A DNA stretch of 26,321 bases from Pseudomonadota bacterium (lineage in GTDB: Bacteria; Pseudomonadota; Alphaproteobacteria; Reyranellales; Reyranellaceae): the NCBI GenBank assembly GCA_023416135.1, contig JAEZIF010000453.1, forward strand, positions 1-26,321, read 5' to 3'. The notes below the pieces were generated by a model, which saw only the letters and a list, made by a program, of their open reading frames with translations, was not told the DNA's origin and did no database searches. Below, one piece after another: positions 1 through 9,425 of this stretch (within the stretch, counting starts at the first letter, position 1; each line of letters starts with the position of its first letter). The translations under genes and the position numbers were made by a program.

Positions 1-550
1 TGCGCAGCCCGTACTCCTTTCTCGCCAAGGATCCGGCCTACGACCTCGAGCGCGACTTCGAGGCCGAGCTCCGGCTGCGCCCGTTCGCTCTCGATATCGC
101 CGGCGCGGTCAATCTCGGCGATCCCGAGGCGATCGCGCGGGGCATGCGCAAGATCAAGTACTTCTATCAGGATGCCCGGCGCTTCGCGAACCAGCGCGGC
201 ATCACGCTCCTGGGTCCGAAGAAGATCTTCGACCAGACGCTGGTCCATCTCGCCTGGCTCTACGCCGACAAGAGCGGCCACGGTCGTTCCGTGATCGATC
301 TCGCCTATCCGCGCTTCTTCAAGCGCGAGCTCGACTACGAGGACCGCGGCGCGGTCATGGGGCTGCTGACGGATGCGGGCGTCGATACGTCGGGCTTCGA
401 TGCGTTTGCGGATGGCGAGGGGCCGGCGGAACTGAAACGTCATCAGCAGGAGGCCGAGCAGTGTTCGCGGTGCCGACCTTCGTCGTCGACGGCGAGCTCT
501 TCTGGGGTCAGGACAGGATCGACTTCGTGCGCGCGAAGCTCGCGGCCTGA
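1..550 (+). pseudogene. DsbA-family oxidoreductase / 2-hydroxychromene-2-carboxylate isomerase-like, frameshifted, 5' end outside window
   Basis: The thioredoxin-fold DsbA family includes 2-hydroxychromene-2-carboxylate isomerases, which act on aromatic degradation intermediates with glutathione. The frame is open from base 3 and begins with RSPYSFLA, matching the family's conserved 'RSPYS.LA' stretch. It continues through a helical insert (about 141-455) to EAEQ at 459. The expected C-terminal block VFAVPTFVVDGELFWGQDR (cis-Pro VPT and FWG.DR) follows in another frame from base 461 and ends at the TGA at 548-550. The reading frame therefore shifts near base 460, losing at least one base. This is either a true pseudogene or a sequencing error, because both halves are otherwise well conserved. 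The start codon lies left of the window. The in-frame ATG at 144 is internal to the domain and is not the start. Confidence 0.78.
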
Positions 551-582
551 TCAGGCGAGATGGCCGAGCGGCAGCGGTGGGC

Positions 583-604
583 AGCCTGCTCGATCCCGCA
601 GGCT
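583..604 (+). terminator. Weak intrinsic terminator-like hairpin
   Basis: A perfect 7-bp stem (AGCCTGC/GCAGGCT) with an 8-base loop is followed by TTGATT, 33 bases after the isomerase-like stop. The short U-poor tail makes it a weak candidate. Confidence 0.35.
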
Positions 605-748
605 TTGATTGACGGAACGGCGCGGATCGACCAAGGTTCGCGCCTCATGAAGCGGCAACTCCTTCGACTTAAGCGCTGATCCCGCTCCGGCCAGCCCGGA
701 CCGCGGATCGCCTGTCGTCGTGTCCGGTGGTGTCGAGAAGTCGCTTCA

Positions 749-1513
749 ATGATCCCTTACGTTTCGTCCTTGTTCGCCGGTGTCGGCTTGTGGACCGCAA
801 TCGGCGTCACGCTCATTGCCGGCCTGATGCGCGGTTTTGCCGGTTTCGGCTCGGCCATGCTGATGGCGCCGATCTTCGCCATCCTGTTCGGCTCGGCCGA
901 CATGGTGGTGACCGTGGTGGCGATCGAACTGGTGGTGTCCCTGCAACTCTTCCCGCAGGTCCGCCGGCACGCCGACTGGAAGGTGCTGACGCCGATGAGC
1001 ATCGCCGCCTGCGCCGCCATGCCGCTCGGCGTCTGGCTGCTGGCGAGCGTCGACAAGAACACCATCGTGACGGCGGTGTCGGCCGTCATCGTGGCCTTCG
1101 TCGTTCTGATGTGGAGCGGCTGGAAATACACCGGCCGGCGCTCGACGGCCGCCACCGTCGCGGTGGGGGCGGTGTCGGGCGCCATGATGGCCACCACCAG
1201 CGTCGGCGGTCCTCCGGTGCTGCTCTACCTGCTGTCGGGCAACGATCCACCGCTGGTCAACCGGGCCAACATCGTCACCTACTATTTCCTGACGCAGTTC
1301 CTGCTGATCGTCATCGTGCTGGCCACGGGCGTGGCGGGGGTCGATGCGCTGGTCCGCGCCGTCGTGCTGTTCCCGGTCATGGTGCTGGGCGCGTGGGTCG
1401 GCGGCCGCGCCTTCCACGGCCTGGCGAGCGAGCGCCTTTACCGCAATGTCGCGCTCGCCATCCTGTTCGCCACCGGGGTCTTCGGCCTCGCGCGCGGATG
1501 GGTTGTCGGGTGA
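749..1513 (+). CDS. TauE/SafE-family anion permease
   Basis: A 254-residue inner-membrane protein made almost wholly of hydrophobic segments (about 7-8 predicted). The family (sulfite exporter TauE/SafE, formerly DUF81) moves sulfite, sulfoacetate or other organosulfur or organic anions. The two family repeats each carry a glycine-rich turn: GLMRGFAGFGSAM near residues 24-36 and GAMMATTSVGGPPVLLYL near 147-164, the latter matching the canonical second repeat. Length is typical (about 250). The ATG at 749 is chosen because the membrane segment begins at once; upstream there is only a weak GAGAAG ribosome-binding site. No sulfur-metabolism gene lies next to it, so the substrate is open. It appears monocistronic. 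Confidence 0.85.
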   Translation: MIPYVSSLFAGVGLWTAIGVTLIAGLMRGFAGFGSAMLMAPIFAILFGSADMVVTVVAIELVVSLQLFPQVRRHADWKVLTPMSIAACAAMPLGVWLLASVDKNTIVTAVSAVIVAFVVLMWSGWKYTGRRSTAATVAVGAVSGAMMATTSVGGPPVLLYLLSGNDPPLVNRANIVTYYFLTQFLLIVIVLATGVAGVDALVRAVVLFPVMVLGAWVGGRAFHGLASERLYRNVALAILFATGVFGLARGWVVG

Positions 1514-1629
1514 CAGGATTTCGTCGGCGGCTGCACGACGCCGTCATCTGGCTGTCGTTCGGCCGCATCGGCACGGTACTCTGACGCCGGCGATCTGGTA
1601 TTATCGCCGCCGCCATCCGGAGGAGTTCC

Positions 1630-1926
1630 ATGCGCCTTGCCGTCTGCGTATCTGCCGCTGCCGTCGTCGTCGCCCTGTCGTCCGGGCCTGCGCCGGCGCA
1701 GGATGCGTTCATGCAGGCCTGTACGAAGACCACATCGCAACAGATGTGCGAGTGCATTTCCTCCAAGCTTCCGGCCGACAAGCGCCAGGCCGCCATCGAA
1801 GGCCTGCAGAAGTCCAACGCGGCCGTGGCGCCTGGCGGCAACCTGCTCGATCCGTCCAATCTCACCCAGGAGCAGATGCAAGGCCTCGACGCCGTGGTCA
1901 TCGCCCAGGCCAACTGCAATCCCTGA
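1630..1926 (+). CDS. Small secreted cysteine-containing hypothetical protein
   Basis: 98 residues with a clear Sec signal peptide (hydrophobic core about residues 4-18, likely cleavage after APA at 21-23). The mature part of about 75 residues has four cysteines (C31, C40, C42 and C96 near the C-terminus), suggesting disulfides in the periplasm. A strong ribosome-binding site (GGAGGAG, 1619-1625) precedes the ATG. The function is not recognised; the layout (signal, CxC, helical DKRQAAIEGLQ stretch) resembles small periplasmic proteins of unknown role common in alphaproteobacteria. Its stop lies only 3 bases from the convergent stop of the ABC ATPase gene, so the two transcripts must overlap at their ends. 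Confidence 0.75.
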   Translation: MRLAVCVSAAAVVVALSSGPAPAQDAFMQACTKTTSQQMCECISSKLPADKRQAAIEGLQKSNAAVAPGGNLLDPSNLTQEQMQGLDAVVIAQANCNP

Positions 1927-1929
1927 CGA

Positions 1930-2912
<983 letters not shown>

Positions 2913-2916
<4 letters not shown>

Positions 2917-3893
2917 GCCGTCCCCCGGTCAAGCAGGTGGCAGGCCGCGAGATGGCCGGGCGCGATCTCTCGGAGCCGCGGGATCTCGCGGCGGCAGACG
3001 TCCATGGCGTGGGCACAGCGCGGATGGAACTTACAGCCCGATGGCGGATCCATCATGTTGCACACCGAGCCCGCAATCGGCGTCAGATACTTGGCCTGGC
3101 CGTCGAGCCGCGGGATCGAGTTCAGCAGCCCCACCGTGTAGGGATGCTGCGGGCGGGCGAAGATCTCGCGCTTGTCGCCGAGCTCGACGATGTGGGAGGC
3201 GTACATCACTCCGACTCGATCGCAGCCATGGGCGACAACGCCGAGATTGTGCGTGATGAAGAGGAGCGACATGCCCAGGCGCTCGATCATGCCGGTGATC
3301 AGCTCGAGGATGGTGGCCTGGATGGTGACGTCGAGCGCCGTCGTCGGCTCGTCGGCGATGAGGAAGGACGGATTGCAGCTGAGCGCCATCGCCAGCATGA
3401 CGCGCTGGCGCATGCCGCCGGAGAATTCGTGGACGTAGGAGTCCAGTCGCTTCTGCGGCGAGGGGATGCCGACCAGGGACAGGAGCTCGACGACCCGCTC
3501 GCGCGCCTCGGCCTTGGAGAGGCCGAGGTTGGTGCGCAGCGCATCGGAGATCTGGTCGCACACGGTGAACACGGGGTTCAGTGCGCTCATCGGCTCCTGG
3601 AACACCATGGCGATGCGGCGTCCGCGCAAGGCGCGCATCTCGGCGTCGTTCTTGTCCAGGATGTCGCTGCCCTCGAACAGGATGCGGCCGCGCGGGATCT
3701 CGCCCGGCGGATCGGGGATCAGGCGCATGATCGCCTTGGCCGTCACCGACTTGCCCGAGCCCGATTCGCCCACCAGGCCGAAGGTCTGGCCGCGCTCGAT
3801 CGCGAAGGACACGCCGTCGACCGCGGTGAGATCGCCGCGCCTCAAGCGGAAGCGCACGGTGAGCTCGTCGAGCTGGAGGACTGTCTCGGCCAT
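2913..3893 (-). CDS. Peptide/nickel-type ABC importer ATPase, DppD/OppD-like
   Basis: A 326-residue cytoplasmic ATPase, partner of the DppF-like subunit. Motifs: Walker A GESGSGKS (42-49), Q99, signature FSGGMRQ (157-163), Walker B FLIADEP (177-183) and an H-loop in FITHN. The Met in the signature and the C-terminal PPSGCKFHPRCAHAMDVC cluster are typical of DppD rather than DppF. The ATG at 3893 follows the upstream permease stop (TGA, 3897-3895) by a single base. The heterodimer with the DppF-like protein would sit under the two permeases encoded upstream. Confidence 0.93.
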
Positions 3894-3894
3894 C

Positions 3895-4839
3895 TCAGCG
3901 CTCCGCCAGCCGCGGATCGAGGATGTCGCGCAATCCGTCGCCGAACAGGTTGAAGGCGAGCACCGTGTAGCAGATGGCGAGCCCGGGGAAGGCGGCGATC
4001 AGCGGCGCCGTCTCCATATAGTCGCGGGCGGCGGCGAGATCGGAACCCCAGTCGGGCGTCGGCGGCGGCGTGCCCAGCCCCAGGAACGACAGCGCCGCCA
4101 CGATCAGGATGACGTAGCCCAGCCGCACCGTGGCGTTGACGATCAGCGGCGAGACGATGTTGGGCAGGATCTGGCGCAGCGCAATCGCGAGGCTGCCGTC
4201 GCCCACGGCGCGCGAGGCTTCGACGTATTCCTTCTGCTTCTCGACCAGCACCGAGCCGCGCGACAGGCGCGCCACCTCCGGCATGAAGGCGAAGCCGAGC
4301 GCGAAGACCAGCACCATGTCGTTGTAGATGCCCTCCATCTTCCATTCCCGGGCAAGGGTGACGATCAGCAGGTAGAGAAGGAGGCCGGGAAAGGCCAAGA
4401 GCCCGTCGACGAAGCGCATGGCGATGGTGTCGACCTTGCCGCCGAAATAGCCCGACAGCACGCCGTAGGGAATGCCGAGGCAGAGGCCGAAGGTGACCGC
4501 GAGGATGGCGATGGTCACCAGCCGCCTGCCGCCCCACAGCAGGCGGGAATAGATGTCGCGGCCCAGGCGATCGGTGCCCAGGAGGTGCTTCTCGGACGGG
4601 GGCTGCAGGCGCTCGCGGTAGTTCTGCTTTATCGGGTCGTAGGTGGTGATCCAGGGCGTGGCGATGCAGGCGCCGAACAGCAGCGCCAGCATGACGGCGC
4701 CGATCGAGGCGGTGCGGCTCTTGCGCACTTCGTGCCAGGCATTGCCCAATGCCGTGCGCCAGCGCGTCAGGCGGCCGCCGAGCGTCGGGGCGCGGATCGC
4801 GTCGAGGTCGGCGAACTTGCGGGCTTCGAGTTCGGTCAT
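3895..4839 (-). CDS. Peptide-type ABC importer permease, DppC/OppC-like
   Basis: A 314-residue inner-membrane subunit of the peptide-type importer. The N-terminal cytoplasmic tail (about 1-38) is followed by a first membrane helix, then the DppC-family periplasmic segment ending in LLGTDRLGRDIYSRLLWGGR, and a five-helix permease core. The EAA-type coupling loop reads EYVEASRAVGDGSLAIALRQ. The start is set at 4839 (MTELEARKF), 11 bases after the DppB-like stop. The frame stays open much further upstream, but that part only shadows the DppB gene. Length is normal for the family (about 300). Confidence 0.92.
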   Translation of the reverse strand: MTELEARKFADLDAIRAPTLGGRLTRWRTALGNAWHEVRKSRTASIGAVMLALLFGACIATPWITTYDPIKQNYRERLQPPSEKHLLGTDRLGRDIYSRLLWGGRRLVTIAILAVTFGLCLGIPYGVLSGYFGGKVDTIAMRFVDGLLAFPGLLLYLLIVTLAREWKMEGIYNDMVLVFALGFAFMPEVARLSRGSVLVEKQKEYVEASRAVGDGSLAIALRQILPNIVSPLIVNATVRLGYVILIVAALSFLGLGTPPPTPDWGSDLAAARDYMETAPLIAAFPGLAICYTVLAFNLFGDGLRDILDPRLAER

Positions 4840-4850
4840 GATGCGCCCCC

Positions 4851-5801
4851 CTAGCCCAGCTTGACGCGTGGATTGAGCAGCCGGTAGGTGAGGTCGACCA
4901 GCAGGTTCATGACGACGACGATGCAGCCCAGCACCAGCACGCCGGCCTGCACCAGCGGATAGTCGCGCTGCAGGATCGCTTCGAAGATCGCCCGGCCGAT
5001 ACCCGGCCAGGCGAAGATGGATTCCAGCACCACCGTGCCGCCCAGCAGGTTGGCGAGTTGCAGGCCGCTGATGGTGACGGTGGGAATCATGGCGTTGCGC
5101 AGGGTGTACTTGAAGATCACCTTGCCTTCGCTGAGGCCGACCGAGCGGGCGGTATCGATGTACTCCTTGTTCATCTCGTCGAGCATGGAGGAGCGGGTGA
5201 GCCGCGTGGTGTAGGCGGCCTGGCGGAAGCCGATCGCGGCCGCCGGCAGGATGAGGAACTTGAGGCTGGCCCACGGGTCGACGAACGGATTGGCGAAGCC
5301 GGAGGAGGGCAGCCAGCCGAGATAGAGCGAGAAGAACAGCACGCACAGGATGGCGAACCAGAACTCCGGGATCGAGATGCCGATCAGCGAGGTGACCTGG
5401 GCGGTGTAGTCGATCGGCGTGTTCCGCTTGACCGCGGCGATGGTGCCCAGCGGCACGGCGATCAGCATCGACAGCGATATGCCGACCACTGCCAGATAGA
5501 CGGTAGCGGGAATGCCCGTCATCAGCTCGACAGCGACCGGGCGGCGCGTCACCAGAGACATGCCGAAGTCGCCCTGCACGGCACGTATCAGCCACTTGGC
5601 GTAGCGGATGTACACCGGCTGATCGAGGCCATACTCCTTCTCCAGGATCTTGCGGACCTCTGGATCGTTGACGCCTTCGTTGCCGACCAGTGTGTCGATG
5701 ATGTTGCCGGGCAGCATCTCGACGAAGGTGAAGACGACCAGCGTCAGGACGAACAGCACGGGGACCAGATAGACGATGCGACGGATGATGTAGGCGAGCA
5801 T
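4851..5801 (-). CDS. Peptide-type ABC importer permease, DppB/OppB-like
   Basis: A 316-residue inner-membrane subunit. The N-terminus MLAYIIRRIVYLVPVLFVLTLVVF and the following periplasmic segment with YGLDQPVYIRYAKWL are typical of DppB. The EAA loop is EYIDTARSVGLSEGKVIFKYTLRNAMIP, and the C-terminus is the usual LVDLTYRLLNPRVKLG. A GAGGGG ribosome-binding site lies about 9 bases before the ATG. Second gene of the minus-strand operon, 90 bases behind the binding-protein gene; that gap is filled by a large hairpin (5821-5886). Confidence 0.92.
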   Translation of the reverse strand: MLAYIIRRIVYLVPVLFVLTLVVFTFVEMLPGNIIDTLVGNEGVNDPEVRKILEKEYGLDQPVYIRYAKWLIRAVQGDFGMSLVTRRPVAVELMTGIPATVYLAVVGISLSMLIAVPLGTIAAVKRNTPIDYTAQVTSLIGISIPEFWFAILCVLFFSLYLGWLPSSGFANPFVDPWASLKFLILPAAAIGFRQAAYTTRLTRSSMLDEMNKEYIDTARSVGLSEGKVIFKYTLRNAMIPTVTISGLQLANLLGGTVVLESIFAWPGIGRAIFEAILQRDYPLVQAGVLVLGCIVVVMNLLVDLTYRLLNPRVKLG

Positions 5802-5820
5802 GGCTGAAGACCCCTCATGG

Positions 5821-5886
5821 TCTTCCGGACCGCGAGTTTCCGGCTCTCGCGCTCGTGAGCGAGCCGGAGGCTCGCGGTCCAGAAGA
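5821..5886. repeat. REP-like long inverted repeat between binding-protein and permease genes
   Basis: Perfect 10-bp arms GGACCGCGAG (5827-5836) and CTCGCGGTCC (5871-5880) enclose a second paired set, CCGGCTC (5840-5846) and GAGCCGG (5861-5867). After one mismatch the outer flanks TCTTC and GAAGA also pair. This fills the 90-base gap between the two operon genes. Such GC-rich palindromes behave as REP elements or as 3'-end mRNA stabilisers that keep binding-protein mRNA more abundant than permease mRNA. It is the most structured non-coding spot in the left third of the window. Confidence 0.75.
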
Positions 5887-5891
5887 AACGC

Positions 5892-7520
5892 CTAGCTTTC
5901 CATCCACGCCGTCCGCATGCCGCCGCCGGCATACTGGAACGGTCCCGTGAAGGCGGGCTCGTAGCCTTTCAGCTTCTTCGTGCCGGCCTGCATCAGCGAC
6001 ACGAAGTGCGTGTAGACCAGCGGTAGGTCCTCGTTCACGATCGAATCGACGTCGGCATACATCTGCCGCCGCTTGTCCTTGTCGCGCTCCCTCGCGGCAG
6101 CGATGATCAGCTGGTCGACCTTCTCGTTGACGTAGCCGATACGCCGCTTGGTCTCCGGCGCCGTCGACAGGATGTTTCGCGAGTACCAGCCGTCGGGATC
6201 GATGCGGTAGCTGTTGGCGGTCGAATCGATGTCGAACGCCGCCTTGTTGTACTTGTCCTGCACGACCGGCGTCGGATGGATCTCGAAGGTCACGTTGAAG
6301 CCCGCGTCCTTCAGCATGGCGTGCACCAGCTCACCCGACTGCTGCATGTAGGGAAAGGAATCGTTGGCGATGATCAGAAGCTTGGCGTCGCCGTCCCTGG
6401 CCTTCGTGCGCAGCGCCTTGGCCTTGTCGGGGTCGTAGGCCGGCCACGGCTTGATGTCCTTGCCGTACCAGGGGCTCGACTTGCTGTAGAAGCCCTTGGC
6501 GACCTCGCCCTGCTTGTTGAACACGGCCTCGTGGATGCCCTCATGATCGATGGCGTGCGCGGCTGCCGTGCGCAGCATGTGCGCGTCGGGATTGTCCTTG
6601 GCCGAGAACGGCCCGCTCCTGAGGTTGAAGGTGACCATGGCCGTGCCGACCTGGGGCACCGGATAGGTGTCGTAGGTCTTGCCGTACTCCTTTATGAAGG
6701 AGGGCGCATCGGCGTAGGCGACGTTGTCGATCAGGTCGACCTCGCCGGCGCGCAGCGCCGTCAGGCGCACACGGTCCTCCTTCTTGGGTCGGCCGATCAG
6801 CCCGTCGAGATAGGGCAGCGTGTTGCCGTCGGCATCGGTTTCCCAGAAGTTCTCGAAGCGCACCAACTCGCAGATGTCGAAGCGCTTCCATGACTTGAAC
6901 TTGAACGGCCCGCAGCCCGCCGGCGCGGTGTCGGCCTTGTCGACGGCACCGGGCGCGATCAGGTTCACCGGGTAGTAGACCAAGTTGGAAGCGAAGGCCG
7001 CGCTCGGCTCCTTCAGGTGGATCTGGACGATCCACTTGTCGTCCACCGTGACGCGCTCGACGTCGATCAGAGCCGAGCGGTTGAAGGAATGGCCGATCTT
7101 CGGATCGAGAATGCGTTCGAGGTTCCACTTCACGGCGTTGGCGTCGATCGTCTCGCCGTTGTGGAACTCCGCGCCGCGGCGCAGCTTGAAGGTCCAGGTC
7201 TTGAGGTCCTGCGAGGGTTCCCATTCGGTGGCGATGGCCGGAACGATGTTCATGCCCGCATCGAAGTCGAGAAAGCCGCCGGTCGTGCCGGCGAGCGGCT
7301 GGGATACGAAGTAGATGAAGTTGCGATGGGTATCGAGACCGACCGAGTCGTCTCTGGTGCCGAAACGCACCGTGCCGCCGCGCTTCGGGTTGCGCTTGCG
7401 TTCGGCCCTGGCATTGCCGGGCAGACCACCCGCGAGTGCGGCACCTGCCAGCGCCGTCGTCGCGGTAAGGAACTCACGCCTTGTACTTTCGGGACCCCTC
7501 TTGTTCGCTTCGTCGCTCAT
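5892..7520 (-). CDS. ABC transporter substrate-binding protein, family 5, Tat-exported
   Basis: A 542-residue periplasmic binding protein of the peptide/nickel family (SBP_bac_5). The N-terminus has a twin-arginine signal (STRREFLTA, R14-R15) followed by an Ala/Gly-rich hydrophobic stretch and a likely cleavage site after NARA, so it is probably exported folded by Tat. The lobe motifs are typical: KRGGTVRFG, LKTWTFKLRRGAEFHNGETIDANAVKWNLERI, and a C-terminal stretch with RDKDKRRQMYADVDSIVNEDLPLVYTH. A good ribosome-binding site (GGGAGG) lies 8 bases before the ATG at 7520. First gene of the operon with the DppB, C, D and F-like genes. The ligand cannot be read from sequence; peptides, nickel or other small solutes are all possible. 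Confidence 0.9.
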   Translation of the reverse strand: MSDEANKRGPESTRREFLTATTALAGAALAGGLPGNARAERKRNPKRGGTVRFGTRDDSVGLDTHRNFIYFVSQPLAGTTGGFLDFDAGMNIVPAIATEWEPSQDLKTWTFKLRRGAEFHNGETIDANAVKWNLERILDPKIGHSFNRSALIDVERVTVDDKWIVQIHLKEPSAAFASNLVYYPVNLIAPGAVDKADTAPAGCGPFKFKSWKRFDICELVRFENFWETDADGNTLPYLDGLIGRPKKEDRVRLTALRAGEVDLIDNVAYADAPSFIKEYGKTYDTYPVPQVGTAMVTFNLRSGPFSAKDNPDAHMLRTAAAHAIDHEGIHEAVFNKQGEVAKGFYSKSSPWYGKDIKPWPAYDPDKAKALRTKARDGDAKLLIIANDSFPYMQQSGELVHAMLKDAGFNVTFEIHPTPVVQDKYNKAAFDIDSTANSYRIDPDGWYSRNILSTAPETKRRIGYVNEKVDQLIIAAARERDKDKRRQMYADVDSIVNEDLPLVYTHFVSLMQAGTKKLKGYEPAFTGPFQYAGGGMRTAWMES

Positions 7521-7796
7521 GACGCCGCCTCCCAGGTCGGTTCGTTTGGGCCGAAGTTGGCTATGGGGATGAAACGCTTACTCGATAGGCAGACTCCTCA
7601 AGTGTTCACGCGTAGGACGTCGGTCGCCAAAGGGACAAACCTACTGGTACACGGCGCAAAAGAGCCTGACCTCATTCCTGGTGAAGGTCAACGCGTGGCC
7701 GAACGACGTCGCGGGAAACGTCGCGCGATTTTGCAGTTTCGGGCGGGCTCAAGTATTCTACGAGCCACACGGCACTCGAGCGGAAGGGAGGCAGAT

Positions 7797-8120
7797 GTGA
7801 CCCGGACCTGGTTCAGCGTTATCGCCGTCGGCGCCCTGGCCGCCTGTGCAGACCCCAATCCGCCGCCCGCCGCCCCGGCGGCGACAGCACCGGCAGCGAC
7901 CACTCCGACGGCGACGGCTCCGGCGGCAACCGGCGTGCAGCCCGCCGAGCCTGCCGCCTCGGTGCAGAGCGACTCGGGCCTTCCGCCGGGTCCGATCGTG
8001 GGCGCCATGCCGCCCTCGACGATGAATGCCAACCCGCCGGGCACGCCGTCGTACGTCATTCGCCCGGGCGATCCGGCCGGCCGGCAGCTCCCCCGTCCCG
8101 GCGGCGCGCCGGCCTTCTAA
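7797..8120 (+). CDS. Small Pro/Ala-rich lipoprotein
   Basis: 107 residues starting at a GTG with a GGGAGG ribosome-binding site about 5 bases upstream. The N-terminus is a short lipoprotein signal with lipobox LAAC (Cys17), so the mature protein should be lipid-anchored. The rest is low complexity: PPPAAPAATAPAATTPTATAPAAT repeats, then a Pro/Gly-rich tail (GTPSYVIRPGDPAGRQLPRPGG). No enzymatic domain is visible; a spacer or envelope role is likely. The frame is open far upstream, but only this part has a signal peptide and a ribosome-binding site. It is divergent from the binding-protein gene across a 276-base spacer that should hold both promoters; no clear operator was seen there. Confidence 0.7.
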   Translation: MTRTWFSVIAVGALAACADPNPPPAAPAATAPAATTPTATAPAATGVQPAEPAASVQSDSGLPPGPIVGAMPPSTMNANPPGTPSYVIRPGDPAGRQLPRPGGAPAF

Positions 8121-8135
8121 GAAGCTGCAAAGCAG

Positions 8136-8161
8136 AACGGCGCGCATCGCTGCGCGCCGTT
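8136..8161 (+). terminator. Strong hairpin after the lipoprotein gene
   Basis: A perfect 10-bp stem (AACGGCGCGC/GCGCGCCGTT) with a 6-base loop lies 15 bases after the stop and is followed by GGTTTG. It probably ends the lipoprotein mRNA. It also lies just downstream of the minus-strand tRNA-Pro-like fragment at 8175 and could be that tRNA's old terminator. Confidence 0.6.
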
Positions 8162-8174
8162 GGTTTGTCCCGAG

Positions 8175-8222
8175 TGGTCGGATTGAGAAGAATCCGAACC
8201 TCCGGCTCTTAACTCCCGAATC
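8175..8222 (-). other. Degenerate tRNA-Pro(CGG) 3' half, possible old attachment site
   Basis: Read on the minus strand, this holds an anticodon loop TTCGGGA (anticodon CGG), a variable region, a decayed T-arm (GGAGG/TCTTC with loop TTCGGAT) and an acceptor 3' strand ending CCGACCA. The 5' half of the tRNA (5' acceptor strand, D-arm, 5' anticodon strand) is absent. It matches the fragment at 19199-19245 in about 40 of 47 positions, with a one-base indel in the T-loop. Both copies break at the same point, just 5' of the anticodon loop. This is the pattern left when an integrase-borne element inserts at the 3' half of a tRNA gene. The mutated T-loop means it is not functional. Confidence 0.6.
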
Positions 8223-8392
8223 GCCCGCCCCGAGCGCCGGGCAGGGCTCGTACCCCGTGGCCCTCACGACGATTGTGGGCCAGGCTCGTGCCGCCTCGTG
8301 AGCCCGATTCCCCGATGCCGCTGATGCTCCCCGGATTGAGATAATGAAGGAAGGCTGCTAGCTCGACGGATCAAGGATTGAGATAGGCGAGC

Positions 8393-9361
8393 ATGAGCGA
8401 CTCGAGACCACGGCTGGCGCCTTCCCAAAGAAGGCGTCAGCGTTTCCAATTCAAACTCGAAGAACTTGAGACCTTCCTCACTGTCGCGGAACTTAGCAGC
8501 TTCAGCCGTGCTGCCGAGGCACTTGGACTATCCCAGCCGTCCGTAACCAGCCGTGTGCAACGGCTGGAAGCGCAGGTGGGAATTTCCCTCATCTCACGAA
8601 CGACCCGGCGCATCGTCCTGACCGATGCCGGCGAACGCCTCCAAACCACGGGGAACGCCACCTTGCGCGACCTGCGAATCCTGCTGGAGACCTTCCGAAA
8701 GGAGTCGGAGATCCGGAAGCGGCGGGTGACGATCGCGGCACCGCCGATGCTGTCGGCCGTCGTCCTGCTGCCCATCATCACCCGGTACGTGCAGTCGCAC
8801 CGTCAGACGGAGGTTAAGCTGCACGATCTGCCGGCTGCTCCAGCGCTGGCGGAACTCGCCGACGGGACCGCGGACATGGCGATCATGGTGCTCGACGGTC
8901 ATCATCCCGAGTTTAAGTTCGAATCGCTCACACAGGAGGAGTGCGCCGTCGTCACGCCACTCCGGCATCCTCTGCTCGCTAAGAAGGAGGTGCTGTTTGA
9001 GGATATCGTCAGGTACCCGCTGCTGATTCCTGATTTCTATCGCGCCCTGCGCGAGGTGTTCGCCGCCGAGTTCACGAAGCGTGGTCTCCGATTCGAGCCG
9101 CTCGCGCAGATGAACGACGTCAGCAACATCAGCACAGTCATCGGCATGGTTGCTGCTGGTATGGGGATCACCTTCGTTCCGCGCACTTTGATATCGCGCG
9201 ATCAGCGTGGCACGGTCGGCATGGTACCAATCAAAGGGTTCCGCCTAGTTCGGCACTACGGAATCGTCACGAAGCGGGACAAACCGATGTCGACAGCAGC
9301 TCGCTCCTTCGCGCGCTTCGTTCGCGGCACGATCCGCGATGGTGCCGGCTGGTCGGACTGA
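8393..9361 (+). CDS. LysR-family transcriptional regulator
   Basis: 322 residues. A winged helix-turn-helix occupies about residues 22-80, with the classic LEELETFLTVAELSSFSRAAEALGLSQPSVTSRVQRLEAQVGISLISRTTRRIVLTDAGE pattern (quoted in overlapping parts of the motif only: helix-turn-helix SFSRAAEALGLSQPSVTSRV). A substrate-binding-type effector domain follows (about 110-310). An N-terminal extension of some 20 basic residues precedes the domain, so a start at a later codon is possible; the ribosome-binding site before 8393 is weak. It lies 241 bases upstream of, and in the same direction as, the CoA-transferase/ABC operon, and is its likely regulator. The effector-domain loop DGHHPEFKFESL suggests an organic-acid-like ligand class, but that cannot be fixed. 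Confidence 0.9.
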   Translation: MSDSRPRLAPSQRRRQRFQFKLEELETFLTVAELSSFSRAAEALGLSQPSVTSRVQRLEAQVGISLISRTTRRIVLTDAGERLQTTGNATLRDLRILLETFRKESEIRKRRVTIAAPPMLSAVVLLPIITRYVQSHRQTEVKLHDLPAAPALAELADGTADMAIMVLDGHHPEFKFESLTQEECAVVTPLRHPLLAKKEVLFEDIVRYPLLIPDFYRALREVFAAEFTKRGLRFEPLAQMNDVSNISTVIGMVAAGMGITFVPRTLISRDQRGTVGMVPIKGFRLVRHYGIVTKRDKPMSTAARSFARFVRGTIRDGAGWSD

Positions 9362-9405
9362 CTCGCGGCCAGGCTTGCGCTCCCATCGACTCATTTTTCT
9401 GTACT

Positions 9406-9425
9406 ATAAATGCGCGACCATTTAT
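9406..9425. promoter_or_regulatory. Perfect inverted repeat, candidate operator for the LysR regulator
   Basis: ATAAATG-CGCGAC-CATTTAT is a perfect 7-bp dyad with a 6-base spacer, in an AT-rich pocket 45 bases after the LysR stop and 178 bases before the CoA-transferase start. LysR proteins bind dyads of this size. It does not strictly fit the T-N11-A form, so the link is positional. The rest of the 241-base spacer holds a small 6-bp hairpin (9540-9557) and no other clear signal. Confidence 0.5.

Noticed and set aside
9406..9425. Strict T-N11-A LysR box
   Set aside because: The dyad is perfect but the T and A spacing does not match T-N11-A, so it is listed only as a candidate operator.
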